Assembly: GCA_002900995.3 (NCBI GenBank)
Contig: CM035304.1
Coordinates: 3,915,612-3,979,611 of the forward strand
Reading direction: 5' to 3'
Length of the DNA stretch: 64,000 nt
Source: Ganoderma boninense
Lineage: Eukaryota; Basidiomycota; Agaricomycetes; Polyporales; Polyporaceae
Shown: positions 36,120-47,852 of the stretch, in pieces
Layout of the letters: each line of letters opens with the position of its first letter
Position numbering within the stretch: the first letter of the stretch is position 1
Made by a program: the position numbers and the translations under genes
The notes under the pieces: model-generated
Databases searched by the model: none
What the model was told of the DNA's origin: nothing
Seen by the model: only the letters and a program-made list of their open reading frames with translations

Positions 36120-38106
36120 CGGGCGGCTTCTTTCTCTTGGATTTGGATTTCAAAGGGGCGATCGTCCGCTCGATGGCGCTCCCGGATCTTGCTTGCCTTC
36201 GTGCTTGGTTTTTTGTCTCGAACACCATCAAGCTCTCGTAATCTACACCGTATCTCTCGTGATGCTTTATCTCCGGATCCGTATCTTCCCTCTTGCCTAA
36301 CCTACACCCCTCATCTCTATCTCGTCTCGTTGCGTCCTCGTCATCTCCCGAAACCTTTTTAATGTATTATCGTTCTTACCTCAAGTTTTCATCGTTGCAA
36401 AATGTTGTATCCTGTAGCTCGTCCCGAGACTCAGCTTCCTGCATATTCTGATCCATAGACACGTCGCAACGCAGTGTAACCCTACTACGATCACATTCAC
36501 AATGTAATCTCCGTTTCCCTTCCTCCACCCCCGGTCAATGCGCGTCTCACCGAAACACGCCAGGGTAATGCTGCCGCCATATAACCAAGGGCCAAGCCGA
36601 ACAACTTGGCGCTGTGCCCTGAAGCGGGCTGCAGGCGCTCCGACCGGTGGTTCAAACGGGCTAAATGCACTGCGCCTTGCGCCTATCGCGGCGCGTTTGC
36701 AATGTTCGCCGCAATCTGATGCATCTCGGTGTCTATGTGCCCAGTAAGTCGTCCCTGCACTCTATGTGGCGCGCACGCACGCACGCAGGGTGAACGGGCG
36801 ATGGCGCAAGGGAAGCACCAGACATCAGCGCGCTCGGCACGGGCGAATCTTGCGTCTCAATCTCGAAAATCCTTCTCCGTGTTGGAGAACCACACGCGCC
36901 GCCTCCCAATCAACGCGGCTGTGCTGCCGTCCACGTCTAATATCCGGCACTAAGCCCACTGCAGTAAGTATGTAGCACAAGTGCTGTGGAAGGACTCACG
37001 CATGCCGCAGTGTGGCCCGAGGACGCTCGCGGCAGGATCCTGATTCTTGATGCATGATGTCCTGATACCTGGATAAGGGGCAAAACCGAATACCCGTTGT
37101 CCTCGCCTTCCCCCACGCTGCCAGTGCGTGCGTGACTGCGGCGACAAACTGCCAACCATTGGCCGCCTTGCGCGAGGCGCCTGGGTATACTGTATAGTCA
37201 GTACGGCGGTGCTGTGGACAAGATGGATCCACTGCGACGACCCGGATCTCAGATGGAAGATGGAAGCAGGGTGCGGTGCCCTGCAGCTGCCAGTCCCCCT
37301 TCCGCACGACACGCGAAGGCTGGATGGGGGAAGTGCGAGTGGGTGAACCATCGCCCGGGCACAAAGGAGTGCTTACTAGTGCCCCGATGCAGCTGTAGGA
37401 CCCCGGGGGGCCGGAACCTTTGCCGTGACACGACGCGGACACACGCCATCGGGGCACTGGCACACAAGGGGACACCACCGCCGCAACAGGGTCACACAGG
37501 GCACAACTCGGGCGACTGCGGGCCCGCTGGCTAAACGTTGAACCGTCGGAGCGCAGGCGGCGAGGACCGCGCGCAGAGGGGCCACATCGCGGCATGGAGG
37601 GACGAGACGGGCTGGTAGCGGGGATGAGTGCCGTTGTGGCGCTGCGAGTGCCACAAAGTTCGGGTGGATGAGGAGAGGGACGCCTAGGGAGCCTATCAGT
37701 GGACGTCATGCGGCGAAGGACGGCATTCCGGGGAGAGGGCGCACCGGAGGGGGCAAGTGCGATGCCTTCGCGTGCCGAGCCTCGACAGTGCGCTTATGGT
37801 CAATGTGGTTTGGTTGGCGCCGAGGAGTTACTCCTCGCCCTCGCGGGAGGAACCTGATGGATGACGGAAGTTCGCGAGCCCGTCCGAAAGATTCGGAGGA
37901 TGAGCAATGGGCTGATGAAGGCACGAAAGAGGTAGATCCTCCCGTGTATATCGACAAAGAAGATTGCTGCGGTAAATGTGCGGTGGCTCTCGGCCACAGA
38001 CGAATAAATGCTGTGCTTGAGAGAGAATTGCTGGTGGTGCCTGTCACAATCTCGCAGGCCGCCATGTTTCAAGAGGGGGCATGGAAGGTGGCCAGAGCGG
38101 CTACGA
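36120..38106. other. Intergenic region downstream of the transcription factor
   Basis: The first 400 bases are T-rich and look like 3' UTR. Beyond that, frames on both strands (including a long minus-strand frame at 36996-37709) are Pro/Arg/Ser-rich with no motif and are probably by-products of GC-rich DNA. Confidence 0.4.
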
Positions 38107-38952
38107 GGATTCCAATGAGCGGGGCGCGCCAAGCTGTCGGTAGCTACACCGAATATCTGATGAGAAGCTCGAGGAGGGCATATTGGTGTGCCAAAAGAAG
38201 TAAATGGCGATAATCACGGCTTCGAGCCAATAACCCGAAGGATTCAAGAAGTTCTCCAGGCAATATGCCGAGTTGAATAGAAATCGAAAACTGCAGAAGA
38301 TCCAAGGAAGAGAAGACCGTCGCACACAGCGGCAGCGTATTAAGCTCACATCCATACTTGTCTAAATGCTGGAGCAATCTTCATGGACTTCTGACCGCCG
38401 ACCTGAGAATATGTCCCCAACCACTTGTTACGAAATAGAAACCGACCGCGCAGAAGAAGGGCACGTACAGCGCTGACTCACCCGGTCCACGGAAGGATCT
38501 TGAAGAGGGAATTCACCGGACGAGTCTAGTAGGGCTGGCGAGAGCGCTGGCATGAGGTGTTCCGAAAATTTCGCGATGCAGACCGCAGCGAGATGAAAGA
38601 ACGTGAAAACTGAGCCTGCATGTGGATTTTCCACAAGGCGGAGGAAGAAGATGCTTACAGCAAGAAGGCGGAGCAATGAGCATGCGTCGTCTGCGGGAAG
38701 AAGACTTGCGCACCAGATCCCGAATCACGCGAGAAGTCGCAAGCGCTTTCTCGGACAGATTCCGTGTCTTTTAGAATGTATACTTCCACTGCTAGACAAA
38801 CATCTGGCAGCGTTGGACTGGAAAGTGGACATGATGGTTAGGTGGAGAAGAAGAAGAGCGTCGCTAACTTGAACGCCTCAAGCACCAACGAACCCTGGAT
38901 ATCCCCGGCAAGCGCCGGGTCGGGGATTGATGCATCCGCAACTCCGCGACCC
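38107..38952 (-). CDS. Unrecognised multi-exon candidate gene (possibly broken)
   Basis: Several minus-strand segments look coding and are bounded by splice-like sites. One (about 38850-38950) reads DASIPDPALAGDIQGSLVLE. A second (about 38485-38680) begins DDACSLLRLLAVSIFFLRLV, passes an intron-free join to SVFTFFHLAAVCIAKFSEHL and continues MPALSPALLDSSGEFPLQDP. A third after an AG acceptor reads VGGQKSMKIAPAFRQ. A fourth is hydrophobic (YWLEAVIIAIYFFWH). Helical, hydrophobic segments dominate. I do not recognise the family and could not make all exon phases agree, so this may be a decayed gene or a gene with introns I misplaced. Limits are approximate. Confidence 0.35.
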
Positions 38953-39527
38953 CACGAGGGCATTTTTTGCGAGAACCACCAGGTAGGCCGAGTTGCCTCG
39001 GAGGTACGATGCTATCGCTCTTCCTCATCGATGCGATATGACTAGCGAGATGAACTGAAAGATTCTTTTCTAGTATTTTTGTTGTCCTTTGGACTATTGG
39101 GGTCAGTTCTGCGGGATGGAAGGTAACCAAACGCCTGGAACTATCGATGTCGCGTGGTTCCTGGCATGAATGCTCCCCTACTATGTCCACATGAAGGCTC
39201 TGCACATCGGGTGAGGCCAACCTCCGCGTTCAATATCCAGTATAGGTCCCTAAACCTTCTATGGTGATACCTACTGTGACTTGTGATCAATGAACCTCGA
39301 AACGAGGCTGGCGTACCATTGGATGGACGATCCTGGGATTCATGCAAGCGTTAGAGCCTCCGCCGTTGATCTGAAAATTCCATGTCCATTGCCAAGCTTT
39401 GAGTCTGTCCGGGGTCACCCCACTTGGCATCATCGGAGACCGGTAACCATTCCCGGAACGTACGCCTATTATACAGAGAAACCCAAGCCCAATGATCGTA
39501 GACCGCCAAATCCATACATACCGCGCC
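38953..39527. other. Intergenic region
   Basis: No supported feature. It is the 3' flank of DUF6697 copy 2. Confidence 0.4.
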
Positions 39528-41656
39528 TCAAAGTTTGCTCACAAGATCAGCAAGAAACGCCTCGTCGAATCCCACACACTGCATGCGCCATACGAGCAGC
39601 CGCTGAGCCACGCCAGTCCTCATTCAGCCGGCAAACGAAAACAAAGGATATCACGACGCACCTCCTGCCCGCTCTGGTACGCCTGCAGAACATCCTCCTC
39701 CGAGACTTCGCACTTGTCATCCTTGTCCGCGACCGCCGCGGCGATCTCCTCCGCCGTCGCCTCGCGGTCGTGCTCGCGCCGCGTCCGGATCCGCACCCGG
39801 ATATCCTTGAACTTCGACTTCTTCGCGATCCCGTTCGCCCACTTGCGCCGCATCTGCAACCACAAAAACCACATCCCGTCAGCATCCGCCCACCTGCCAA
39901 CCCACACGTCACCGGTCATCATCGCGAAAGAGCGCTCACCGGGGCAGCCAGTGCCCTATACTCCTCCACGCCCAGCCTCTCGCCCCGCATCAGCCTGTAC
40001 TCGCCCACGTACCGGTACTCCGCGCCCCGTACGCCGACGAACACCGTCTGCACGTCCCCGCGCCACTCCGCCTCCACGTTCGCGCGGAAGAGGAGCCCGG
40101 GGAGGCCGGGGGCAGAGGGCAGGCGCGGGTTCTGCTTGAGGGTGGGGAAGAGGAAGTTGCGCGCGCCCAGTGGCACGCACATCCGCATCGTGTTCCCGCC
40201 CAGCACCTCTGAGAAGCGCTTCCGGCTCAGCGTGCTCTGCAGGAGCGCGGGGTTGGAGGGGTGCACGGCGAAGCGCGTGAGCCCCGCGAGGTGGTCGTGG
40301 GCGCGGACGCGGAGGAGGGGGAGGGCGGGGAGAGGTGCAGCGTGACGCGCCGTCGGTGCGGGGAGGCCGAAGCGGGTTGGCGGGGGCTGCTGGACCCAGC
40401 TTCTGCCCGGGTGGGAGAGGATTCGGACTGCATCAAGGCGCCGGGATTGACTTCAGCAGTGAGGGAGGGGATGTAGACACGGCAGGCCTCACCTTGCCGG
40501 AGATCGTGGCTGATCGCACTGGAGCAGACAGCGTCGGAGGCTTGGGCTCCTCCGCCTTCTTCGAGGAATTCATTCGTGAGGCACGTTTCTTAGATGGGCG
40601 CCGAACAGGAGATGCCGGTCTTGAAGGGACATATGTCGGGTCGCCGCCGTCGACGTCGTCCAGTTCCATCGGCATGAGTAGGGACGTGTCGACGTAGGTC
40701 AGCTCTCTGTCAGGGGACCTAGGTCGTTGTGCAGCACGCGAAGGCCCTTTTGAAGCAGTTCGCGCCCTCGATACATCTGCACGACGACTGGGAGGACGCA
40801 GATCGTCATCATCATCGTCGTCGGAGAGACTGGTCAACGACGAGTCGGACGAGTAGTCCCATGGGTCGTCGAACCTTGGCTTCAATGGGGAGGAAGGTGC
40901 GAGTTTCATCCCTACTTTTGCAGGGGTAGGAGGGGCCTTGACTGGATGCCTACGATCTGGGGGTATCAAGACAAAGACGTCGCATTTACGCCGCTTGAGT
41001 GCAGGTTGCTTGCCCTTGTCCTTACTAGGAGACGTGGGGCTGAGCATGAGGTCCGGGATATGTTTGCGCTCCGGGGAAACTGGCGGTGACTTCCTCTTGG
41101 ATGGCCCCTGTGCGATGCACATCATGAGGATAGTCTCTGACATATGCTTCGGTACCCTACCGCTGGTCTTGGGCAAGAATGAGTATTTTGTACATCTGAA
41201 TTTTCCTCTGCTACTATGTTTTCCTCGCTGTCGTGGATAACCAGCGGATCGTCAGTGCTCTCAGCGCTCGATAGAGGGGGAGTGTGCAATTCGGATGTGA
41301 TTTGACTGGCTGGGGGCGTCATTGCCGCCTTTGAACAAGAAAAGTCATGGTTATGATCAAATAACGTCTGTTGCTGGAGTATCGATACAGAGACTTACAT
41401 TGCTCGGGGGAACTACAGGAGGGGGGATTGGCAGCGTCCCACTGGAAGAGGGGCCACTTTCGGAACTGGCAGTTGGAAGCTGCTTCAACAACTCGGACTG
41501 CTTATCGACCTTCTGCAGCAAGTAGGCGACCCTAGCCTTGAGCTGGATGTTCTCATCGCGCAGCTGCTGGATCTCGCGGCCATTGCGACCACACTCCTCT
41601 TTGTAGTGCTGAAGCATGAATCTTAGTTCCTGCACATCTTCACCTGGGTCAGCCAT
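39528..41656 (-). CDS. DUF6697 protein with N-terminal coiled coil, copy 2
   Basis: ATG 41656 starts MADPGEDVQELRFMLQHYKE and continues as a coiled coil (REIQQLRDENIQLKARVAYL, residues about 25-60). The middle is long, Ser/Pro-rich and basic (KGKQPALKRRKCDVFVL), with an Asp run (SLTSLSDDDDDDD) and RELTYVDTSLLMPMELDD. The conserved domain spans RKRFSEVLGGNTMRMCVPLG, ARNFLFPTLKQNP, VQTVFVGVRGAEYRYVGEYR, KKSKFKDIRVRIRTRRE and EEDVLQAYQSGQE. The last exon, RLLVWRMQCVGFDEAFL, ends with TGA at 39528-39530. It aligns block by block with copies 1 and 3. The middle region differs in length between copies, as expected for a disordered linker. Function unknown; the basic clusters suggest nuclear location. 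Divergent from the P450 at 42373 across about 0.7 kb. Confidence 0.75.
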
Positions 41657-42372
41657 GCTGATTCTACGTAGTCTGGTACGAGCGTGAGGGGATTCAAGGG
41701 GCGTTGGTCGACTGAACTGCGAGGGTCGAGAGCAGCTGGTGCTGGTTACTGCTTAAGTACCAGAGAATGCTACGGCCTGCTACGGCTCTTCCCAGCTCTT
41801 CCGGTGGGAACTTCGAGGCAATCTCAGCGCCGAAGAACCTCAGCCGACTATTTGGCGCCGGCCAGGTCGTCTCAGTTTTGCCGCTGCGATTCGCGAACTG
41901 TTGAAGAGTATCCTGTCCAGCGCCGTCTTGGAATGGTATCTCAGCTCATGTGAATGCTGACATATCTTGTCGATCCAGACAATAATTCGAAGGGTTGCAA
42001 TGGGAACAAACCGTCGCACTGGCACCAATATGAATGTTCCTGCACTGCCTCTCGCCTCCATCGCCCTGACTCTACTTTTTGGACCGTCACCGTGTGTGCC
42101 CCTCACAAGAGAAGCACGCCGCTTGTGACCGTCCTTTTATAATACTTTGGCTTTCGATCACCGCACCACCCTAGGGCCACAGGGTCACAGCACTACACGA
42201 CGGCTCTGGCATTTGCCGGCGGAATTCGGGACATGGTTCCCCACGTAAAGGAAATGCCTCATCGGTCCGTCACCCTATGTTTCCTTGAACATAGCAGGAT
42301 ATAAACTGACCTGCGGCTCGCGCATACCCTCAGATACCCTTCTCACCCCCACCACGCACTCCCCTCTCCACC
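41657..42372. promoter_or_regulatory. Shared divergent promoter region of DUF6697 copy 2 and the P450
   Basis: This 716-bp segment separates two genes transcribed away from each other, so it must hold both promoters. No open frame in it is convincing. A TATA element lies near the P450 end. Confidence 0.5.
42300..42305 (+). promoter_or_regulatory. TATA box of the P450 gene
   Basis: A perfect TATAAA ends 67 nt before ATG 42373, which itself has a good context (CCACCATGG). Confidence 0.5.
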
Positions 42373-44747
42373 ATGGCGGTCCTCACGGTACCGGTCATCG
42401 GTCTTGCCCTCTACTTCATATGGCGTCTGGTACGAAACTTTGTCGTGAGCTCCCCATTGGACAGAATTCCTGGCCCTCCGTCAGGATCTGCCATCTCAGG
42501 TGCGCTGGATACACACTATCCGCTGGACTGAATGTATGCTGACTGGGCGGTGGGTGGCGCAGGGAACATGTTCCAGTTCTTCAACCACAACAGCTGGAAG
42601 TTTGTGGATGACTTCATCGAGACATATGGTCCGGTCGCCAAGTGCCATGGATTCTACGGAGTACGTCCTTCCAAGCCTCTAACCCATCCGATGTTTGACG
42701 CGCCATACAGTCGAGAATGCTGCACGTCTACGACCCGAAGGCGATGCACAGCATATATGTGAAGGACCAGGACAACTACTCCCGGGGAGAGAAGACTACG
42801 GGGTATGTCCGTTGCATCTCGTCCACAATCGCAGGAGTCCTCATGTCCGTGGACAGTTCGCTCGGCCTGCTCCTGGGCCCCGGTTTGTTGGCAACGGAGG
42901 GCTCGGTTCACAAGAAGCAGCGCAAGATGCTCAACCCCGTGTTCTCCGGCGCACACATGCGCAACTTGACGCCGCTCTTTTACGACGTCGCCGAGAGGGT
43001 ACGATTGTGTCTCGATATGCACTTCTAGGATTCTAAAAACTCTTGCTCATGTAGCTCCGGGCGGCCCTCGAGTCCCAAGTCAAGGGCGGGCAAAAGGACA
43101 TCGACATCCTCGCATGGATGGGGCGCGCCGCACTGGAGCTCATCGGGCGAGGCGGACTGGGCTATTCCTTCGACGCGCTAACATCCGAATCCCAGGACGA
43201 GTTTTCCCAAACTGTCAAAGCATTGAAGTTCGTCTTCTCCATGCGTCCTCTAGCCGGGTTAGGAGCGACTTAATCTACTTGTGCCACTTTTTCTAGACCC
43301 GCCATGAATGGCGTGCCAATAGTTCGCGAAGTGGCCCGATTTCTACCTTATCTCGGCCCTGCCTGGTTCCGTCGTTTCCTGCTTGATCTTGTTCCTATCA
43401 CGAAAGTCCAACGTTTGAAGGTCCTCACGGATGCCCTGAGCAAGGCGGCGCGGGATGTGTACTTGCAAAAGAAGGCGGCGATCGAGAAGGGCGACACAGA
43501 TCTCCTCCATTCTGTGGGAGAAGGGAAGGACATCATGAGCGTTTTGTGTGAGTCAGCAGCAACACCTGTCATTCGCGAAAATCATACGCTTATGGCGACT
43601 GCAATAGTGAGGGAGAACATGAAGGCATCTCAGGAAGATCGGCTTCCCGAAGAGCAGGTTCTTGCGCAAATGGGGTGCGTGCCTCTGCTTCCGGGAACCA
43701 GACAGTATGAACCAACATCTTGACTGTTCGCGATCGCAGAACGTTCATCGTGGCTGGCGTTGACACAACCTCGAACGCGCTCTCGCGCATCCTGCACCTC
43801 CTCTGCCTGAGTCCAGATGTGCAATCAAAACTCCGTTCAGAGTTGCGTGAGGCTCAGGAGCAGTACGGCAGGGATATCCCGTATGACGAGCTCTGCGCTC
43901 TGCCATACCTGGATGCAGTCTGTCGCGAGACGCTTCGTTTGTACGTCCTCCTCCTCCCGCCTTCCCTCCTGTACCCTCGCACTGACTGCTGCAATTCACC
44001 CAGACATACCCCGCTCAACATCAGTGCGCGAGAGTGAGATCGTCTTTTGTCATATTACTCCTGACGACTCAGTCGAGCTATGTCTATTTTCCAGTGCGAT
44101 CGTCGACACAGTCATCCCGCTCTCCGAACCATTGCGCTGCACCGATGGCACAGTCATAACTGAGGTACATGTTCCCAAGGGAACGTCCATCCTCCTCAAC
44201 CTGCGCGCGTGCAACACCAACAAGGCTTTATGGGGCGAGGACGCGTGCGAGTGGAAGCCGGAGCGGTGGCTGCGGCCCCTGCCCAAGGCCGTGGAGGACG
44301 CGCGCATCCCCGGTATCTATGCCAACTTGTACGTGCTGCGTACTTATTCCGAATGTGCTGCAGTGCGCCATATCTGACACGTCGTGCGCGACAGGATGAC
44401 ATTCATCAGCGGCGGGTATTCGTGCATGTGCGTCTCCATCCCCTGCTGCCCTTAACTAGCGTAATCAGCAGACTGACTGACTTGTTTTTATTCTTCTTCT
44501 TATGTAGCGGTTTCAAGTTCTCCCAGCTCGAGATGAGTGCGTTGCACGCTTCCCGTCCAATGCGCTTCTCTGCTAACTGTCACGAACGCCAGAGGTCGTC
44601 CTCGCGACCCTCGTGTCCAACTTCCACTTCGAGCTCTCGCCCGACAAGCCGATCTTCTGGAACTTCGCGGGTATCGCGTACCCGGTCACTAGTCACGAAT
44701 CCTCGAAGCCCGAGATGCACCTCCAGGTTAGCCTCGCACCTCATTGA
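42373..44747 (+). CDS. Cytochrome P450 monooxygenase with an altered heme-binding loop
   Basis: ATG 42373 opens a membrane anchor (MAVLTVPVIGLALYFIWRLV) followed by the Pro-rich hinge IPGPPSGSA. Recognisable elements follow: HKKQRKMLNPVFSGAHM (helix C), the I-helix FIVAGVDTTSNALSR, the K-helix CRETLRL (ExxR), the WKPERW box, the heme loop FISGGYSCIGFKFSQLEM and a C-terminal VVLATLVSNFHFELSP. Stop TGA 44745-44747. The consensus heme loop is FxxGxRxCxG. Here the Arg is Tyr (codon 44417-44419), while the Cys ligand is kept. About ten introns are needed, including one between SC and IGFKF and one inside EMK. Reaction and substrate cannot be told; such microsomal enzymes act with NADPH-P450 reductase on lipids, terpenes or aromatics. 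Otherwise it appears intact. Confidence 0.85.
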
Positions 44748-45345
44748 AGCGAAGCATACATATACAATGCTTTCCGACTGCTCTCCTTAATACTGTAGCA
44801 TGTAGGTCATATAATACATCCCTTCTCTCGACTCAAGTCATTCCCACAGTTTTATCGCACATTGCGTGAGCGTTCACCAGACGCATCGTCATTCGTAAGA
44901 AGTATTGAGTGTTACATTTGTGTAAATGATGCCAACACCGTGTAGCAACTACACTTGTCTGAGTGGGTCAGGTGACTTTCCCTCGCAGAATAGGGAACAG
45001 GTGTGCAGATGTGGGTGTCGAGCTATACAAATCGTAATCGTTAGACGATTTGTGGAGCCTGGAAAGGTAAAGGGTTTCGAACTGGACGTCGCAGAGGGCA
45101 ACTAGCCCCCGGCCAATGAAGGTGAAGGGACCGGGGTGGCCTGATCCTACTCTGTTCTTTTCTTTTCTTTTCTTAACTAATAGAGAAAAAGCAAAAAAAT
45201 AATCGAGTCGGGTCCAGTCTCTGTACGTACACTACGTTCTAACGTCTTGGAATCGCATGATCTTGATAGTACGTATATCACAGCCGGCCCAAACTCATGG
45301 ACACGCAGTTTGACCCATCCAACCCGCCGTCCAACATCCTAGTGC
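44748..45345. other. Convergent intergenic region
   Basis: This lies between the 3' ends of the P450 (+) and DUF6697 copy 3 (-). It contains the pentanucleotide repeat noted separately and no gene. Confidence 0.5.
45155..45174. repeat. (TTCTT)n simple repeat
   Basis: Four near-perfect units of a T-rich pentamer in a convergent intergenic region, followed by an A-rich stretch. Confidence 0.75.
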
Positions 45346-47265
45346 TCACATATTCCCTACCAGATCTCGCAAAAAAGCTTCGTCGAATCGCACACAAGTC
45401 ATCCGCCACACGTGCATCCTCTGGCAAGCGCGAGTCGCGACGGTCAGCACGATAGACAGCCAGAACGATGACCATAACGACACCCACCTCGTCCCCGCGC
45501 TCGTATGCCCGTAAGACGTCCTCGGCAGTGACCGTCCCTCGGAACGCGTTCTTGGTGTCGTTGGCCACACCATCACCTCCTGCGTGGTCGCCTCGCGCGC
45601 TTTGTCACGCCTCGTCGCGATCCGCACGCGTATCTCCTTGTACTGCGCCGTCTGCGCGATATGCGTAGCCCACTTTTGTTTTGCCTGAACACGGGACAGT
45701 GGCCACCAAGTCAAGTCAGCGCGCAGGCTTCTTTACCCGAAAAAAGTGGACTCAGATGAAGCAGAGCACTTACTGCCAGCGGCAACGCGTTGAATTCGTC
45801 CGTCGACAACGGTTCGTCCTGCGTCAGCCTATACTCCCCAGCATATCGATACTTCGCCATGTACAGCGCGACGAACACCGTCTGCACGTCTCCCTGCCAT
45901 GCCTGCTCCGGGGAGGGATACAACAGCAGCCCTGGTCCACCAGGCTTGCTCGGACGCCAGAGCTGGAACTCGTGGCTCGCATAGAGGAGGTTGCGGTCGT
46001 TGACGGTCACGCAAGTTCTCTTGGCCGGGCCGCCCAGCACGGCCGACAGCTGCGCGCGGCTCGCGGTTTTGTCGAGGAGGGTCTTGTCGGAGACCTTGAC
46101 GTCGAGAGATGGGATGTCACCAAGGCGGTCGACCGCGTCCGCGCTTGTGCGCGCTCTAGGGCTTGCCGGGACCGGTACTGCGGAGCGAAGGAGTGCAGAA
46201 CGGCGCGGGAGGGGACGGAGCACGCGCGGAGGATCTTGTTGCTGCGAGGTCAGAGACGGTTCTGTAGGCTAAAGTTGGGGGTTCCATGAGTGGACCTTTG
46301 GGTATTTCAAGCAAGCAAACATTGATGTTATTCACCCTTTGAACTGTCCCCACCCTGTCCACGGCTCACCCCATGGACGAGTGGCGATGAGTGGCGAGCC
46401 GAGGATGATGGCTCGATAGCAACAGCGGATCTCATCCGACCACTGTTCGTGTTATGAGCGGGGACAGGAAGATCCGTATACGACAACTCCCGTGACCGTA
46501 GGTGTCGCATTTCACGCTCAGCTCTTTGGACGAGCTGAATGGAATTATTTCGTTCGCGCTTTGTTCTCGTGGTCCTTGACGAACTTGTGGGATGGGCCCC
46601 ATCTTCGTAGACGGTGAGCAGAGCTCGGGAGAACGCGCGCTTCTTGTCCTCGCTCAACGGCGGTATGAGGACGTGAACTACTGACTTCGCCCTCTTCCGA
46701 AGATTGGGATTGGAGGGACCCGCCTTCGCTTCCGGGGATGGTTCACGAAGGTGCGATTGGTCGTGATCGGGCGCGATCTTGCGTTTTCTCGAATACGTCT
46801 CGTAGCACGGTCACTCAGTGATCGTCGTTTCGGGACGGCAATCGAGACAACATACCACGACAGCATTGCGTCGTCGCTCGGGCAAGGGCGAATCCGCTTT
46901 ATCCAAGCTCTCTTCGAGTGCGACCGGTTGGGCGATGCTCCCGCGATCGGAAATAGGTGGCGTATTCAACGCCAGCGCTCCCGCGCCGCTGGCCACTGGC
47001 GGCTGGTGATGCCCACGACAACTCACAGTGTTAGTAGCTCCATGGCAGAGAAGGTGGAGATTGAGCGAACCTCAACCTCAACGTCCTCCGATTTCTGTTG
47101 TGCTCGCTCCTCCGCGAGGCATTGTTCTAGATAATCGATGTTCGCCTTCAGGTGTACGATCTCCGCCTGGAGCTTCGCCGTGGTGAGCGCTTGAGAGGTA
47201 TAGCCTTCCTCATAGTGGCGGAGCGTGATCTCCAGCTTTCGAGGGTCGGCTGTAAAGTCAAGCAT
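45346..47265 (-). CDS. DUF6697 protein with N-terminal coiled coil, copy 3
   Basis: The proposed start is ATG 47265 (MLDFTADPRKLEITLRHYEE), chosen to match copy 2. An in-frame start at 47412 would add about 49 residues without similarity. The N-terminal coiled coil (LQAEIVHLKANIDYLEQCLA) is followed by basic linkers (HPRKRRRVPPIP) and RELSYTDLPVPA, which matches RELTYVD of copy 2. The conserved domain includes AQLSAVLGGPAKRTCVTVND, RNLLYASHEFQLW, VQTVFVALYMAKYRYAGEYR, YKEIRVRIATRRD and AEDVLRAYERGDE. The last exon VWRMTCVRFDEAFLRDL ends with TGA at 45346-45348. Family function unknown. Together with copy 2 it brackets the P450 gene, suggesting local duplication. Confidence 0.72.
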
Positions 47266-47852
47266 AGCGAGTTCTCGGCAAGCGGTGTCATTACAGAGGA
47301 AGAAGAGGGAAATGTTGGCGGGTTTGGAGAGATGGGACTGGGATTGGCCGCGACGCACTGACCGTGAGGAGAGAAGCACGGCGTCCGCCGATCGTCCCTT
47401 CTCCAAGAACATGAATTCTTGAACGGCTCAGGAAGACATGTGCAAACTTACATATGGCCTAGCGCGTTCGCGTTAGCTCAGTGATTACTGTCCGGTGTCT
47501 CGAACGAAAGTATGGTAGAACTTATGGCCCTACACAGCCACACCGACAAGGGATGCCCGGATGCCATGCAAGGCTACCCCTAAGACGACGAGGGTAATCG
47601 CTAGCACTTACTGGGCGACGCTTTGAGAGACGTGCTTCGTGGCAAGGTGAAGAAGGTCAAGACTCGTGGAATTAGGCAAAGCGTGAGCCGCGGCCGCGCC
47701 ACCCATACTGACCGCTTTGACCCACCGCCGCAGCAAAGCGGCGAAGAACCCTTCTAGCGCGCCCTATAAAAGCCCCAAATGCCTCGGTCAGTAGAGCTGC
47801 ATTAAACATCTCTTTGCTCCTCATTACCTTCCAGCGAACCCAACATACCACG
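47266..47852. other. Divergent promoter region
   Basis: Separates DUF6697 copy 3 (-) from the hypothetical gene at 47853 (+). The right end contains the TATA box noted below. No gene seen. Confidence 0.5.
47765..47771 (+). promoter_or_regulatory. TATA box of the hypothetical gene at 47853
   Basis: TATAAAA lies 82 nt before ATG 47853, in a typical fungal core-promoter position. Confidence 0.55.

Noticed and set aside
35350..36231. Minus-strand open frame of 293 codons
   Set aside because: Shadow of the Gln/Gly/His-rich C-terminal exon of the transcription factor.
36996..37709. Minus-strand open frame of 237 codons
   Set aside because: Low-complexity Pro/Ser/Arg/Cys composition with no domain or splice context; open frames of this size are common in GC-rich sequence.
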